Below, piece by piece: positions 35,601 to 49,800 of a DNA stretch of 64,000 bases (its first letter is position 1; every line of letters begins with the position of its first letter). Both the position numbers and the translations under genes were made by a program. The DNA is from Theobroma cacao (taxonomy: Eukaryota; Streptophyta; Magnoliopsida; Malvales; Malvaceae): assembly GCF_000208745.1 (NCBI RefSeq), contig NC_030857.1, positions 3,053,700 through 3,117,699 on the forward strand. Reading direction: 5' to 3'. A model generated the notes under the pieces. The model was not told the DNA's origin, ran no database searches, and saw nothing but the letters and a program-made list of their open reading frames with translations.

Positions 35601-38600
35601 TGAAAAAGAAAACAAAAAAAATGCCTACTTACCTTGCTTGAATTGACATTTAAAATGGTAAAATTTGCTCACGTTTTAATTTTTAAATTTTCTTTCAGAA
35701 GCCTTCTTCTGAGGGTAGATTAGATTAAAAGTTTAGTGATGAGATTCACATGCAAATGGCAGGCAACACATAACAAGAGAAACCATTGTTTATCGGATAA
35801 AGAAATATTATGAACTTAATGAAGAGAGTGGGGCAACCATTGATTTGTGCTGGGTGTGTTCCCAAAAGGGATGAATCAATACATTGGAAGGGGAGGGTGG
35901 CGGAAATGATAGAATATTTCAAGCCAAAATTTGTTGAAAAAACGTGTGGTTGGGGGTTGTGGCCAGTTTACTCTTTTTGGCATTTATTTTGAAGATTTAA
36001 AGAGGAAAGCACGCATCTGCCATCATGCATGTTCCTAGTGAGAGCAGCTTTGCCTGATGCACGCCCCCCATGGTGTTATATATATATATATTACTTAAAT
36101 CATAATAACACTGTGTTTCAACAAGCTCAAAATGAATGGCAAATAGGGAAATTCAATCCACTTCTAGTAGTAGCCTTTGTTTTTCCTTTAGGAGAAACAT
36201 AGATGGATCTCTTGGGCCCTCAACTGTGAGTAGGGTTTCATGATGAATGGATGCATACTTAGCCTGCCTCAACTCTCTTGGTTGAATTTTTGGGCCTTGA
36301 AGGAGATTTGTATGTTATCCAAGCTATTGCTTTTGGGCCTATCTACATGGATTTCTTAGTTGAATTCGGCTTTTTAAACCAAACAGAAAAGTGTTTGTTT
36401 TCCCTTTTTGGTATAGTTTGGAGAAATTCTGGCAGAATCAGATTCTATGCTTTGAGGTAAAAAAACCTCTGATCCAATCCAATCAATTCAAAGATATTCA
36501 CACACTCCTCTCTGTCTAATCTGATTGATTGCCATTTCTCATCTGTCATCTTAAGCCACCTCCAACGGCTGATCTTCTCTCATGGCCCCAAATGTTTACC
36601 AAAATGGTTTGATTGGTCATCTAACAGATACTGGCCCATTTAACATTTAGAAAGCCTCATTGGCCCAGCTCCAACTTCATTGTTACGCACACTTTTGTCT
36701 TTTGCAATTTCACATAATTTGGTGAAACAAGCTTTGCTTGTAACAACAACACTAATTTCATTTGGTGATTGTGGCAAGATTTTGAAATGGGATATTACAA
36801 AATGGTAAAAAAAAAAAAAAATGAAGAAGAATCCTTTCGAATGCAGTTCAGTTCAATCATTAGCAGGCTAACCCAACCCAACCCACCCCACCAACCCCAT
36901 GGCCTAAGTTGGGAAGGTTAGTTCTCCTCTGCTTTATACTGATGCAGATACCTTGTCACCCCAGGACCCAGCTTCCTTTTTTTCTCTTATGTTTCTCACC
37001 TGCTCTTGATCCCTCCACCTGGAAAAAGTAAATGCAGAGCACCTAACCTATAAGAATCCTAGGAGAACCGGTAGTTATTCATTTATATTCCCCTTATCTT
37101 GGATGCAAAATATTAGGTTTCTTATGTTGTATTAACTCATTACTCATTCCAAATGTATCTACCTTCATATTGATGCAGCAACTTAACCAATCAAAACTTT
37201 GGTGAATGCCTGCCAAAATATATCGTGACACTCCATATACCTTCTCCTACCAAACTTATATCATTTGCCTTGGTATTGAAGATCGAGTTTGAACCTAGAG
37301 TACGTATAGTTGTTATATGGTTCATATGAATCTCAAGTCAGCAACAAGAACACATCAAAACAATTATAGAGAAAAGGTTGGTAGAAAGTATATACAGTAA
37401 TGTTTAGGAAAACATATTGAAAGAGCCTGAGAAAGTTGTCTCAAGGCAAGATGAATGATTCAATATAGTACAAAAGTTTGAAGAGTACATTGAATTGGGG
37501 AAACATGGCAATGAATTAGCTGTTATTGCAGTCAAGCAAAACTGAAAACATCAAACGTGGGTGTTGCATAATCATTAATATTACTATTAATATTTCATTT
37601 TGGGTGCCAAAGATCCATTGATTGCGTACGGAAAATGAATTTGAAAGGGTGGGCTCATCATTCCAACAGCTCATGTTTAGTCAGAGACAACAAGACCAGC
37701 AATGATGAGAAAGCATCTCAGCAAAGACACAAAGAAACTGACTCATTTAATCCAAGCCTTCATCTTGTTCATGATCGATTGAATCTCTGAATACATTCGG
37801 GTTTATTGGCACACGATAAGTTTCTTTCTTGTGAAAGAAACAAAGGTCGTGCGTTTGCCATACGTGTGTGGCAACAACTGGAAGACATGATTAAACCACA
37901 GGATTTAGTAGGTAGGAGTCAACAACCCATCGTGCACGCTATAAGAACAGTGGAAAAAAGAACACTGAGAAACTATCGATATTGGAAGAAAGACAAAGAA
38001 ATTAATGGCGTGAAGAATGGTCTAGGCAATTAGTGGACTTGTTTTTTTCCATAGGTATATATGATGGAACGACCTAGCTTATGCAAACGCGTTTACCTAG
38101 GTCAACTAAAACCTGATCAATCCACCCACTTTCGCAACAGTAAATTATAGTTATTTTTTTACAACTAGCTGTTATACTTTACTTCCAAAGAATATGGAAC
38201 ATTTCCACATATGAAGAATCCTGCATTTTTGTCAAAATATTCCGACAGCAAAACAACTTGGAATGTGAGATATTTCACTATTGGGAAGCCTAGGATTTTG
38301 ACCTAAAACAAATCTGTGATGAGGAACAATAGCATTGTATTATTTTTATTGTTAATTTCTCCATTGTCGAGCTGTTATATCAGTGGAAGCATCCTGATGA
38401 GTTACCTGGAAAATTCTAATGCGTTTGAAGGAACTTTCCCTTGATGACAGTTAACTAAATTTAATGCATTAATATCAATATCGAATATTTTTGTCCATGA
38501 TTTCTATCATTCCAAGACTTTCTTCCAGGTTTACACTGATTTTATCTGTTTGGAACGAGGGAAAAGTAAAAATTATGTAAAGTGGTAAAAGTAGTAAACA

Positions 38601-38763
38601 AAACGACCCTTTTTCTGGCGGAGCTCTCCGTTCATTGAACCCATCTGTAATTGTCAACAACTTTTTTTTTTGGGGACCTCAAAATTCGCCACAAGAAAAC
38701 AAAACCATAACCATCTCTGTACGTACGTTCGTTTTTTTTCCAGATAAGCATTGGAGTCTTTTT
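32684..38763. other. AT-rich spacer without a supported gene
   Basis: Its left part should carry the kinase promoter. Open frames at 34302-34693 and 37806-38033 lack family motifs, splice partners or sustained coding composition. Repeats include an ATT run at 34883-34908, AT runs near 34047-34061, 35141-35152 and 36078-36091, and a C-rich block of CCCAACC units at 36870-36898. Confidence 0.55.
34883..34908. repeat. ATT microsatellite
   Basis: About eight perfect ATT units in intergenic sequence; likely polymorphic. Confidence 0.9.
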
Positions 38764-39484
38764 TTAACTTGAAACCTCATCCAAGAGCTTGTATCTTCTT
38801 ACCTTGTTCCTAAACACATGCCTTGTAATGAGCCCACTGTTTGATATCTCTTCCGACTTTGTTCTCCTAAGCTTTTCTTCTAAACGAGCGTTTGTTATGA
38901 TCCTTTTCCTTGTCGTCGTTGGCGATTTCTCTGGTGACTTTGGTTTCTTGATGGGGTTCTTGATCAGTTGCAGCTTTAAATTGTTTCTTTGGCTGCCTTT
39001 CAAGCCAGTTGGTCCCTGGTTATGGTGATCGCTTTTTTTCTTGTTCTTGCTATCGTCTTCGCTGTTGTCTTTACATGATGCTGAAGAATTACAAGAATTC
39101 TGAGACTTCTCCTTTGAATCCTCCTTTTGATTCAAACACCAATTACAAACTTTATACGACTCGGCTTTTGGATACAGGTTGCTACAGTAACTGCCCAAAA
39201 AAGGAAAGCCAAAAAACCACGGTCATCTTAATAATCTCTCCCAAGAAAGAAAACAGAAGGAAGATTTACTAAAATTAATCGATCACGGATCAAGGAAAAC
39301 AAAGAAAAATTCAATGATTTGCTTAATCTGGGCATAAGTATATATATGTTTACCTGTGTTGAGATCTGAATTGGCAAACTTTGCATTGAAAAAGCTCATG
39401 AGTCAGACCAGAATCTCCACACATGCAACACTCTAGCAGGCTTGCTTGCTGTGATGGTACAATATCTTCTTTGTTTGAAGCCAT
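38764..39484 (-). CDS. Small PHD-like zinc-finger protein
   Basis: Two exons on the minus strand (39484-39354 and 39190-38764) encode 185 residues. The start MASNKEDIVP is the first ATG before the zinc cluster. Residues 19-62 form a C4HC3 pattern: C19xxC22, C34xxC37, H43xxC46, C59xxC62, with FQCKVCQFRSQH and YCSNLYP as landmarks. This matches a family of short plant PHD/RING-like proteins of unknown function. The rest is basic and low-complexity: Ser/Asn/Asp-rich 65-95, Lys/Pro-rich 105-135, then a conserved-looking end (RRYKLLDEVSS). The splice junction makes residue 44 Ser, where I would expect Arg from related proteins. A nuclear role is plausible from the basic tail but not shown. TATATA near 39342 lies in the intron and is not a promoter signal. 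Confidence 0.85.
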
Positions 39485-42400
39485 AGTATTTGCTTCATAT
39501 GTCAAGAGAGAAGGAGGAAGAGAGGAAGAGAAAAGAGAAAGAGAGAGATGGATTTATAAGGGCTAAGACAGACGGCCACACAAGAATAATAAGCCCTGGG
39601 TGGATCGCTAGAGTTTTATTGCAATATTTGATTAATCCTGTATATCATTTTCGATGTCGCGTGTATGAAAAGTAATATAAGAATATATATTTCAATTTTC
39701 AAGGGGTGGTGTTGCCCCCAAAAAAGAATGCATGATTGAGGTTTGAGGGTTGGCTTTGGGTCTCAGATATATATATATATATAGTTGATAGCAACATTCT
39801 TTTCTATTAAGTCCTTGGGAAAATTGTTTTGCGCCAAGATTAATGCCAAGAAAGTCAGCATCAAAGAAGGGTAGATGGAGAAAAAAAGAAGAAGAGAAGT
39901 TTCCTTAGGAAAAATAAATAAATATGGGCCATACATGTATATGTATAGTAGATTCGGCGACGTTGCCAACTTTAGAACAAATTAAGAGTACCAGTAAATT
40001 CGCGGCCACATGACGAAAAGAATCTCAAAAGGAAATAAAACCTTTGATCAACCATAAGGGAAGAAGAAGAAGAAAGGTTTGGGTTTAGTGGTTTTTAGGC
40101 AAAGAATCAATGGAGGGTAGTAAACAAACATGGGATATGGATACAGCTATAATTCGATATTGGGAATCAAATTAGAAAAGTACATGTCTTCGCAATTGGT
40201 GATTGTTTTATTCCTTTGGTTACTATCGATTGTGCTATAAAGGACAGCATTAACAATGATGTGTAGGGCACTGTAATTGGTCGCTTCTCTCAGTTGCGTA
40301 CGATGCATGAAGCAAGGGCTATTCAGAGCTGGATAGTCACAACCACCGATTGATTACCACTTTGGTTTTCCATTGAAGTTTCCCTCTCTCTCTCTCCTTT
40401 GTTTTTTAGGTTTATAATAGCCAATAGGGTTTGATGAACATTGATGACTATTGAAAGTTGGACATCATTACATTAAGTTACGGGTATATGGTGGCTGAGA
40501 AGGTTATTCACATGCTATTATCTTTCCTTAAAAAGAATTATATTTGTGAAGATAAATTTTGAGATGCTCGTGGCGACATGTCACATGACATCTATATATA
40601 TATATACATATATATCATAATTCATATCGCCTGTTTTTACATGAAAAGTTTGATTTCCAATATTCAACACTAAGAATTTTCTAGTTAATGTTGGTAACAT
40701 TTGTTGTAAAAGATTTGCTTACCAAATGCTCACATCAGTACTGATTCATTCTCTAGAAAATGAGGTTTAAGATCATAAACAAATCAAAGGACCCAAAGCG
40801 CCAAATACGAAACAGTTGAGTTGGTCTGATTAATAAGTCTAATGACAGCAAAATGATGGGTTCGATGAATGATTAAGTCTTTTGCTTTAGAATGGTCTGA
40901 TCTTTGAACCATAGCGAGGGCGTGTGTCATTTGTGCTGATATATCTCATGAACATGATACAGAAATTAGAAAAAGTGAGCGAAAAAAACCTGGATGGATC
41001 ATCTGTTTTCCCCGAGTGAAATCAGTGTTCTCTGACTGAATAATACTTGCCACTACCAGCTTGTGTCAGACTGTCATGTGCTGCACGTGTCAATACGTGT
41101 TGTTTAAACTTCATATTTCATTTTTGCCCAAAAGCAAAGAAGAAACTTTATCTAGGGATGATAACGAGTAAGAATCCGATACCCAATGAATATTTGACCC
41201 GAATATATAAAATTTCGAGTCTAAAACGAGTTAAAGATAAAAATTTAACTACCCATCTTGAGTTCATATACCTTGTTTATTTGTAAGGTTTGGGTATAGT
41301 CATCGAAATTTCTTCCTCCCTTTACCTACTTTCGAAAGTTGACTAGCAGCAATCCAATTACACCCAGAAGTGTTTTGCAAATAAAACCTGAGATCGTGCA
41401 AGAATTTTCGGGAAAGCTACGATATATAAAGTGTTAACATTCTTTAATATTCCAAAATCTCTGGCTAAAACAACACTAGCTCCTCTCAAAAAGTTAATAA
41501 AGAGGAATACAAATATTAAAGGTTTATTTTCCTTATTAAATAGTAGGCGTTTGTACCAGTAGAGGAATAGTGCACAGATTTTCCGCGAACTGCATGCACT
41601 TGGAGGAGCTTAGAGAGCAACGTGAAAAACTTAGAAGCCAGACAGAATACTATAAATTTTGGTCATATCTTGCAAAGATTCCAGTAAACAAGTCATATCG
41701 ATTACAGACTTCTGGCCGACAGGAGGACTAGAAAATAATATAAGGAAGGGACAAGACAGCCAGTTTGAATTGACAAACATTTCCTTGCGGTCAAAGTCAC
41801 AAAGCCCATCGACTCCGCTCCGCGAAGAATATTTTTAACCCCTTCCGATACGTATAGCTGGATAGTATGTGCTTAAATTATAACACTAGCATGGCCACTT
41901 GCATTCAACTAATACGTCAAAGGCAATGCTGCATGCCTACCACCCCAATCCCAACCCACCCGTACAACTCTACTTCTGGACCTGGTTGGTAATTTATAAT
42001 AAGCACACACATTGTCAGAGAGAGAGAGTGCAAATGGATTCTCAGGTTCTCTCTATACCAGCTCTTTCAAGCCAAAGCTTGAGACAGATTCCATTCAGAA
42101 CTGTTGTAAGAGGAGGCAATGCAGCAGCCGAATTGAATAATGCAGCAGAAAAGACAAAAAAGCGACTGGAAACAAGATGGACAGTGCTTGTGGTATATAA
42201 TTAACATTTACACCAATATGACAAGCATCCTCGTTCCTCAACTATATACAGGAACATCTCGGACAATGTACAAACAAATCAAATGTTCTTTGGGATAGAA
42301 GAAAAGGGGGCCAAAGGAAGAACAAAACATCTACGTAAAAACTGATTTTGAGATGCTTTACAATTAATTGAGGGGACTCGGCATAGTTTATTCAATCTTT

Positions 42401-43815
42401 TAACTTATTTCTGACAATCCCCAAACCTTTACATGTTCAGCAGATTAAGAGGTTTCATCATCCATTATACATTTTCTCAATCTTTTGGGCGACAAAAGAT
42501 CCATTCCTTCCTTCATGGTTTGCATGGTGCTGTCTGCATGACAAAAAATGGAGGAAAAGAAAAAAGATGGTGCATCAGTCTCAGAGATACATTCTCATAC
42601 AGGAAAAGACATCAACTTGAGTATCATGCAGAACATGACGAATATAAGAATAGGGCCCAAATTTCCAATAATCTGACAGCACTAACTGATAGACATTGTT
42701 TGAACAGATAGGGTGGCATAGATGGGATTTCATCTATATGCTAGTGCTAGTTTATTTCAAGATATTGCACAATTAAACAATAAGAAATGTTATGATTGCC
42801 AAATCCAAAAAGTTATCATTAGCTTCAAGTTTTGCCATCAAGTGCAGGCTGTAACCCCATAATTAAATGAATACTCATATTGCAAGATTTGTTCTTGGGT
42901 AGTGTAGCAGTCTTGAGTTTTCTCTTCAACAGCAGAAAGAAGGAAATGGAAAAGAAATTTAAAAAAAAAAAAGAGGAAAAACTTTAAAATGTAAAAAGAA
43001 TTAAAAAAAAAAAACAAGCTCTTTTAAAAGTGGAACATACACCATGCATGCCCAGGTGAAAAAATGGGAAGAAAGAAAGTCTTTAATTGAGTCTATTAGC
43101 TGATTCGAGGAAGGGATTTAAAGAAAGTCCAAGGCTGTTGCTGGAATCATAGATTTTCATTTCACACTACCTAGCTGGTTCTTCATTGCTCTCTCCATCA
43201 ATCCAGATAATCCCCCAATTCAGTCTTCTCAAGACAGTTTCTAACTTTTGAAAAAGTTTAGCAAATTCACTCAGCCCTGGAAATTAGTTTATTCAAGGAA
43301 AAAACTAATTCAAGTATCAACTAACTTCTGTAATAGCAAAGAACTACTAGAGAAAAAGGAAAGAATACAGGAAAGATGACAAGGAAATGGCTCACATGTA
43401 TCTGTGAGCATCTGTGCTTGCATCAGCATACTAAGCTAATTTCCAGTGCCTTAAAAATATGCCCATTTCATGTCAATAAATCTTATGGCTCGACTGGCGA
43501 CATTTTCATTGCATTTGCAGGTGAGAAAAAATAATTAAATATATATGAAAGTAGTATTGAGACCCTTTCTATTCAGGTAACCAACTCAAACTTCAGTTGT
43601 CAAGTGAAATTAAAAGGAAAGACCCAATATATGGTTTCCAATTCGTAAAATCAACCAACTGATCATGTCATGTAAAATGCCATGGAACAGCCCTTTTCAG
43701 TAAATGCAAGTGAAATTTTGCCAAATATTCAACGGTAAAAATAGTTGTGTAAAAAATCTCTTCCATGAAAGAGAGGTTAGCTACCTGCATGCTATTGTAA
43801 GAGCTAAGAAGCTGA
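39485..43815. other. Spacer between the PHD-like gene and the ASG2 3' end
   Basis: This spacer contains the promoter of the minus-strand PHD-like gene on the left, AT microsatellites (39769-39782, 40593-40616) and the ASG2 3' untranslated region on the right, whose extent cannot be read from sequence alone. An open frame at 41899-42204 with an internal ATG at 42035 (MDSQVLSIPALSS) ends within 60 residues and has no recognisable family. It could be a first-exon remnant but I do not call it a gene. Confidence 0.5.
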
Positions 43816-46770
43816 TTAGGTCTGGGCACACTCAAATGGATGCAAGGATCCTTCAGAAAATTCATGCATCCGAAACCGCTCCAAAAGTTCAAAGGGCCTG
43901 CAAATAACATTACTCATCTTGCAGATAACTTTAACAAGGAAAATTTGATTCAAGAAGCATTACTATAAGAAAAGAGAACCAAACACATGTTTTTCAAACA
44001 AAAAGCAACATTCAAAAAGAATGAACATACCTAATTTGTAAGTCCCAAACTATGTCTAAATTGAAAACAAACAACTTAAATTTCCACTTTCCTATGGCCT
44101 TTTCTTTTGAGAACAACTTTCGATGGTGAGGCAGCATATGCCAATACATTACAGTAATGGCATTTTCAAGAAACAATGTTGATGGGATGGGAAAATTTGT
44201 AAGAAAATATAGAGATCTCCATAAATTTAAATCCTGACAAACATGCCATGTAAAACCTCAACAAGCCAAGTAGACTTTTTCATTTTTTCCTGTCACAAGC
44301 TGAGCTATCCTAAGTAAGTTTATCATGCCTAATACTACCTAGAGAACCCCAGTTAAGTTCTGATGATAAAGTCCCGCAAATCCCATGAGTCAATATTTTT
44401 CAATAAACATAAGTAAAAAGTTGGAACACTTTCAAAGATGAAGTTTGGAACCACTATAGCACTGAATACTAGTATGCAACAACATTTATGCAAAGAGCAA
44501 CCTAGAATCACATGAAACTAAAACCAGAGTCAAAACAAATAAATCATTGCCGAGACTTGTACCCTTATGAAAACTGAAGTGACTATATAGTTGTAAATAA
44601 TTAGATAGTATATGGAGCTAACGTTTCAGCAATGAAAATGTCATCTCATAAAATCATTAGCAGACAATTTCATGTAGAGGAATAATGTCCTCCCATAGAA
44701 CCGCGTAGAGAATCACAGAAAAGACAGTCAACATTTGTCCAGCTGATGGTGCTACAGGGATAAGGAAAGATTATATATTGTGGGATGAGATTCTGAATTC
44801 GGACATTTTGAGTATGAAAACATTTGAAAAGAGTTTTTCTAGAGTTTATAGAACTCTATAATTGTATTTCTACATGTGCAAAAGAAAGTATTGCATCCCA
44901 ATACACAAAGAGCATCAACTACCAGAATGATCAACCAGAACAAGACGAGAGACAGAAACAGGGGAAGGAAATGGAAAAGAAAGTTGGCAAATCCACAATT
45001 AATCTTTTCTTATCTGATGCATGTTTTATTTTAAAAACATAAAGAAATACTATTCACAATCCTTACAGGATAGCTTCACGATTACGACATAATTTGTGTT
45101 GATTACTTTCCATGACCTCTAACACGTTAGTGGTTTCTGGCCCTGCTGACCCACCGGCAACCATTGATGGAACAGCAGCAGTTGGAGTCCATAGCTACAC
45201 CATGCACCAACTACAAATAAGAAAACTAATCTTGATTATTGCATATAATTGAACTCTTCCCATAATACTCACCTTTATTGTGCTATCAATCCCACTGGTT
45301 ACCACAAAGCAATCAAATGGATGGCACTGCACACAGTTTACAACTGTGGAGAACAAAAAGAGTTATTTTCCAGTGAATAATAAACCATAGGATGACGGTA
45401 AAGCCCACAATCTGTAGGGCAGGTTGGAGAGGAGAGGGGAATATTACCAGCATCATCTCCAAGAAGCATTTTTATCAATCTACCAGTCTGCTTTTCCCAA
45501 ATAAACCACCTCCCATCATCACTCCCACTAGCAACATATTCTCCTAAAAATCAAACAGAGGATGTCATGATAATAGTTTCACTGCTAAAATTGCATGCAG
45601 ACCAGTTCCGCTACTCAGGACTAACAGTTTTTCCCAATCAGAACTAATTTCATGAACTCATAATGTTCAACGAACAATGAATTAACAACAGCCACAATCA
45701 ACAAGAAATGGGATTAAGAGGAAAAAGAAAACATCTTTCCTGGGGATATGTGGACATTTCATCTGGAAGCCCCTTAGTGTTGGGCACCAGACATTGCATG
45801 TTGCCAAAGGAAAGACCATATTTAAGTGCGGCAGCCACTAGACCACCAATGAAAAGACTAGAAAGCAATTGACTTGTTGCTTCACAACAAACTTATTTGT
45901 TACAGATCAAATGTCCAACAAGCAACAAATGTTGTGATCCAATAGAAGACTTCTAGAGTTCATCCAGATTCAATATGCATCAAAATGGCACCAGATTCCT
46001 TCAAGACATATGTGGACTGCATTACGAATATCATTGCAGAAAAAAGCAATTTATTCAATTTTAATAATCTTTTTTGCTTATGCATCCAAATATTTGGCTC
46101 AGTGGTTGGTGCATGATCCCCTTGTTCAAAGAGCCAGATTCGAGTCCCCCCTTTCTCCCAAATAAAAAAATGTAATTATTCACTATTTCAGGCTTAGTCA
46201 AGTTTGCTTATGTTATTTGAGAATCATCATTTTAGTTCTACAGTTGAGCTCTGACATTCTTTTGACAGCCAAAAAGTAGTTGTGACTGATTTTCTTTCTT
46301 TCTTTTCATGACATACATAGAAGACAATTATGGCATTCTCTGGTTGATTAATTACTATTAAAATGGCACCTGAGCAATTTTTTTTTATTTGGGGGATGTG
46401 GGGTTTGAATCTAACTCTTTGTGCACAAGTAGCTGCACCAAACAGTAAGCCAAATGCTCAGGTGCTATTTTAATAGTCATTAATCAACCAGAGATTGCCA
46501 TAACTCTCTTCTACGTAGATCATCAAAAGAAAGAATGAACATCATTCACAACTTCTCTTTGGCTCTCAAAAGAAGGTTAGAGCTCAACTGTAGAAATAAA
46601 ATGATGATCCTCGAACAACATAAACAAACTTGACTAAGGGTGAAATAGTGCATAAAAAATAAACAAAATGTGAGTATCTGAATGTAAAAAGAAAGGAAAA
46701 AAAAACTGCGATACTGATAAATAGGCACAAATTCAACACCATAAAGCAAATGCGAAAAAGGTCATAAAAG

Positions 46771-46807
<37 letters not shown>

Positions 46808-49800
46808 CAACAACAACGACAATAATAAAAAGCAATACAATTTTGATGCAGCTTAAAATATAGATAAGATCATATAAAAAAAGTACCTCTCTGACCAAGG
46901 AAACTGGCCTGTTTGATGTCAGTTCCAACGTTACAGTGTCCAACATATCTCCGCTTCATATCAATAACTGCCTCGGGCTAAAAAAATAAATGAATGCATG
47001 GCGTGAAAATCAAAAGCAAGAAGATTAAAAAAGTATGTCTCAAGCAATATGATGAATCTGTTGTTGTACATACATAACAACCAAACTGGTCAATTTGGAA
47101 GTAAACATACAACTAAGTAAACAAAACTCTTTTCCATGCTATCTTATTATAGACCAGCCCTTTTTACAGTTTGGCGTCTAATCAAATCATCAATATGCAT
47201 CACAAGTTGAAGAAATAAGCAAGTTGCTGATCTGCCCAGGAGATAACAACCAAAGGCTAGCAACATCACCAATGACACATTTAGATTTAGCCATGCCTTG
47301 ACAATTAATACTTGACTAGAGTCACTCTCAAGTTGATTCTTGATTATGACATAACCTGCTTATCAGAATCATAAAAAATTTGCACACTACATCAAAAATA
47401 AGGATGTGAACCTGATAAGCTGCTCTATCATTTTGCGATGACGAGGATGGAGAGCCACATGAACCATTCGCACCAGTTTCCCTTGTTGAATCACCTCTTC
47501 GATGAATTCTAAGATTTAAACTTCCATGTAGTATGTTAGAATCAACATCACGTCCTTCATCACCTGATATTGAAGTTTCAAAATCTAATTCCAGCTCCTC
47601 GTCATAATCAGAATCTTCTCTGTCAGATCTTGGACCATCTTGGGAAGCATCACTATTAGCTTCAGAGCGATAGAGTATATCACTCAGTGACAATACCCTT
47701 CCAGTTCGAGGTTCAGACCTAGGTGCCCCATCACTCACCTTGTTATTTCTTTCAGCCTCAGCTAGTTACACCAAAAAAAAAAAATCAGCAAAACTAGAGT
47801 TATAACCAATCCTAGAGATATTAACCTTTCACATTCTTCGACGAGACCATCCCCACCCCCAAGAGAGGAATAGAAACGGGATGAAAATAAAGAGAGAGAC
47901 AGATAGATTTCACCCTTTTTTGAGTAATTACTAAAATTCGTTCCAGAACCTAATAGCAGAAGGATTAGCAATAACCTTAGTGACTCCATGTTATCAACTT
48001 AAAAAATGAACCTAAGCATCCTACGAGTACACTTGAATCTTGATTGCCCCCAGGCCTAATAGCAAACTAGAGTTAATCCAAGAACAAAGGGAAGGCTTGG
48101 ACAAGAGGCCAAAGGATAACATCAGTACTTCCTGTTATAAGAAGATGGCATCTACCACCCCAGTGAACTGAACAGAAAAGAAAAGTTAGACTAGTACTAA
48201 CGTCAACTCTGAACCCAAGAAATCAATACTCAAACCCAACACTGCCTTTCAATCAAATGTAAGATGAATAGCCCAAGATAGAATTGCCTTACACGCATGA
48301 ATATAGGCAGGATAATTATCTCTGAAGTTAAGTAATAAGACACTTCATTGGGACGATGATGTGCATGCACAACACAAACCTGCAGCAAGATGTTTTCTTA
48401 TGTTCTCCACTTTCTCGGCAGCCATAGTATCAGATGGAGAGAAACATTGTGCTGCAACAGCAAAGTCTAAAGCTTCTTTATGTTTGCCCAACTGCAAAGA
48501 ATTAGAAACCAAATGACAAAAAAGGAAAGCTTAGTTTTACCAACTTTACATGAAGAAACAACCACGCCATTCTATAAGATGGTTGCCATTTGAGCTTCAA
48601 TAGACCAATTTTTTCTTAAGCAAAAAGAAAAAGAAATGAAGAGTAAAAGGAAGTTCAAAACATAAGATATTCTGAATTACAACAGCACAATTCATCCTAA
48701 ATATTCTTAAGGCCAATATTCATCTAGAGAGCAAAATCTACACAAACAACACCCAATCAACACATTAAAATAGAACTCACCACTTAGAATTCAAATTAAG
48801 ATTGGCTACTGTGCAGAAAGTGAAAACTTCGCCATAATACAGGCTTTACTTTATAAACCAACTTCTCAGAACATACATATTGGCTATTGAAACAACATAT
48901 TGTTGTTGATATTTTTAATTTTCATATGAAAAAGTTCCACAGCTTAAATTTGGTTTAAAATTTGTAAATAGTGCAATTAGAAACATATTTTCAGTTGGAT
49001 GTTCTGTTCTTTAACCACAAAAGCTACCTGTAAATGTAAAGATTTTGAAATGATAAAAGATGTGGGCCAGCAACCCAAAGCCAGTAATCCACTGACTGAG
49101 GTTCAAGCTTAACAATTTAAAATGTTCTTGGCAACCCAAAGCACTAAGGAAGATAATTGATCATGTAGACCAACGTCTTTATAAACTTCAGTGTAACTTG
49201 CAGTGCAGATCACCTGTTCTAAAGCCTCGGCTGTATAATAATGAGCTCTAAAGGAAGAACTGTCTATTCTTCGAGCATTATGGCAATCTCTAATGGCCAT
49301 ATGGGCATCATTTTTCCACTTTCTCTGCAAAAGGGAACAAGTTAATATGTGGGCATAATTGCATACCAAATAGATGAAACGGTCCATAAATGTTTATCCA
49401 GACAAAGTTATCAATGAACCTTCAGCAACAAGGCAGCACGTGTACAAAAACATTCATGCCTTAGCATGGGCCCAATATCACTACCATGTCCATCCAAGAT
49501 TTCATTGCATGCCTCGATTGCATGGAAAACATTCGTCCCATCTTCTAAGGATCTTTTAGCCAACATCCTGCATTTTTCAATCTGTAACTGCCATGTTAGT
49601 TATAGCTGAAATCCATATGGGAGAACATAAGTCGTATAACAATCTACCGAAATTTTCAGACAAATTTACAAAACAACAACAACAAAAAAAAAGAAAATAG
49701 AAGTGTAAATAAAAGATGCACACCTTTGCAGCAGTGTTGCTTCTTCTAGGGAGACCATTTTGGAAGACACTGGAGACAGGTGGTTGGCGCCCTACTCCAT

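Noticed and set aside
37806..38033. 75-codon plus-strand open frame
   Set aside because: Isolated, no motif, no adjacent exon; lysine-rich composition is expected in AT-rich spacer.
41899..42204. Open frame with internal ATG at 42035
   Set aside because: Under 60 residues from the ATG, no family motif, no continuing exon found; kept only as a note in the spacer entry.
45063..45067. ASG2 stop codon directly after exon 18
   Set aside because: The triplet is part of a strong GTAAGG donor, and the exon at 43897-43816 continues the frame with protein-like sequence and a CaaX end.
46094..46170. tRNA gene
   Set aside because: A- and B-box-like motifs exist but no acceptor-stem pairing or cloverleaf; a diverged copy nearby fits a SINE better.
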